Shown here: piece after piece, positions 62,744-64,000 of the stretch
How the letters are laid out: every line of letters starts with the position of its first letter
Position numbering within the stretch: the stretch's first letter is position 1
Assembly (NCBI RefSeq): GCF_023159225.1
Contig: NC_063163.1
Coordinates: 103,943,885-104,007,884 of the forward strand
Length of the DNA: 64,000 nucleotides
Direction: 5' to 3'
From: Perognathus longimembris pacificus
Lineage: Eukaryota > Chordata > Mammalia > Rodentia > Heteromyidae
Position numbers and translations under genes: made by a program
Notes under the pieces: model-generated
What the model was told of the DNA's origin: nothing
The model's input: the letters and a program-made list of their open reading frames with translations, nothing else
The model's database searches: none

Positions 62744-64000
62744 TAAAGATGAGGAAAAGCAGCAGAGAAGCAAAAATGATGGATAAAGACCAAGGAAGAA
62801 AGGAGACCAACACCTTAGGGACCAGGGCATGAATGTGCTTGGATAGAGACAGGGAGAAAGAATAGAAACAAATGAGGAGGAGGAGAAAGAAGGTTCTGGG
62901 GGAGCAGTAAGGAGGCCGAGAGGAGCCAAGCCAGGCAGCCGGTGGAACAGGCAGATGGAACAACAGAGACAGAGAACAGAGCCATGGAGTGGGCACACAG
63001 CAAGGCCTGGCAACGGAGCCCGTGGATTTCCATGCAAAGCAGATGCTTTGATGGGAGCAGCAGCTGATGGTCCCTAAGCACGTGTGCATCCTTGTTGACT
63101 CCCAGCCCAGCTCAGCCTCCTCGGCAGCCAGCCTGGAGAAGCAACCCAGGTCCAGAGAGGTTGGATGAGTGGCGGCCCTGCTTCTGCTGGTGGCAGGTCC
63201 GGGGGGGGGGGGGGGAAACAACTCCATTTCTTCTAGGTCATCCTTCTCCAAACTACACCCGCACCTGCCCACCCCATTTTAGTCCCCAGGCCTCGTGAAT
63301 CCCAGGGAAGCCACAAGAGCCATCTCATGCCCAGAAGGAAGCAGGCTGCGTTGGAGGGGTGAGTGTGAGCCATAGCATGGTATGCATGCTGGTGGGAGGA
63401 TTGAGGAAGGGGAGAAATGACTAGGCGGCCAGAGCTAGTGCTAAGAGTTTGGGGCTAGTGGGGTAGGGATGGGGTGCTGGCAGCACTGCTGGTAAAAGTG
63501 AGGGGCAAGGAAGCAAAAGGCTGTTCCCAGATCCTCTTCTGTCTTGGCTATTCCATGGAGAGAGGCTGCAGTCTCTTGTCACTACCCCAGCTGCCTCTTC
63601 TGAACCAAAAGGAGCTGAGTGGACCCTGGGTCCACTGGGCTTTGCCGGCTTCATTCTCTCCAGCTGCACCTACAGGCCACCTCCCTATCACTGCTTCAGA
63701 AAGTAGCATTCTTAGGCTCTGATTGGGGCTGGGGATGGGGACAAGAATTTCCCCCAAAAATTCACTCTAGGAGAAAGGAAGCTCAGAAGGACTGAAGAGA
63801 AGGGGGTAGGGCAACCCTTCTCCAAGTCCAGGGTGACTCCTACCACACAGCCCCATGACCTACCATCCCCAAGTCCCCTGCCCAATAGCATCCTCAGCAT
63901 ATATCCCACATTCTCAGTGACACCCATCTCCCCTGCAGAAGGCCCCTCATGATGCCTGGGGCAGTCCCTCACTGGCCTTACATCTGAGGTCAGAGGTGAC
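62743..64000. other. Unique purine-rich and GC-moderate DNA, no gene seen
   Basis: No splice-supported exon or known domain. A G16 run lies at 63199-63214. The window ends inside unique DNA. Confidence 0.45.

Noticed and set aside
62643..63272. 209-residue minus-strand frame
   Set aside because: Crosses a (GA)n microsatellite giving Leu/Ser runs; no start context, domain or splice support.

Overview
This window is mammalian nuclear DNA, almost certainly from a rodent. It holds no bacterial-style genes, and I could not support a single intact host protein-coding exon. Its character comes from dense interspersed repeats. More than 50 SINE copies fall into two main types that share one tRNA-like right monomer. 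One type has an ID-like tRNA head (GGCTGGGAATATGGCCTAG start, box B GGTTCGATTCC). The other has a 7SL/B1-like head (CTGTAATCCTAGCTACTCAG). The ID-head + unique right monomer layout matches what I remember of IDL-Geo, a SINE described from Geomyoidea (kangaroo rats, pocket mice, pocket gophers). A geomyoid rodent is therefore my best guess, by inference and not by database match.

Layout. 0-12 kb: ordinary intergenic or intronic DNA with two candidate conserved noncoding blocks, SINEs, a solo ERV LTR inserted in a SINE (3810-4259), two Tigger-like DNA-transposon MITEs, three copies of one old full-length repeat family, MaLR-type LTR sequence and large simple repeats. 11-39 kb: L1 3' fragments of several ages, MaLR LTRs, many SINEs (two nested SINE-in-SINE cases with target-site duplications), MIRs and a decayed open frame of unknown origin on the minus strand (16.7-17.8 kb). 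39-47.8 kb: a nested retroelement cluster. One SINE was split first or second by a solo LTR and separately by a betaretrovirus-like provirus (6-bp duplication, tRNA-Lys-type primer site). The provirus was itself split within reverse transcriptase by a 5'-truncated L1 with a perfect 15-bp duplication and an apparent short 3' transduction. 48-64 kb: mostly unique DNA with SINEs and MIRs, plus a 250-bp block with an NRF1 site and RFX X-boxes that looks like a promoter or enhancer (56.1-56.35 kb).

Nothing here works as an operon or pathway. The coding remnants are retroelement enzymes (L1 ORF2; proviral reverse transcriptase, RNase H, integrase), all broken. The most informative content is the relative order of insertions, the SINE family structure, the unexplained CpG-rich leader segment of the provirus, and the NRF1/RFX cluster. 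Element boundaries given with target-site duplications are exact by inspection; other repeat boundaries are approximate to tens of bases.
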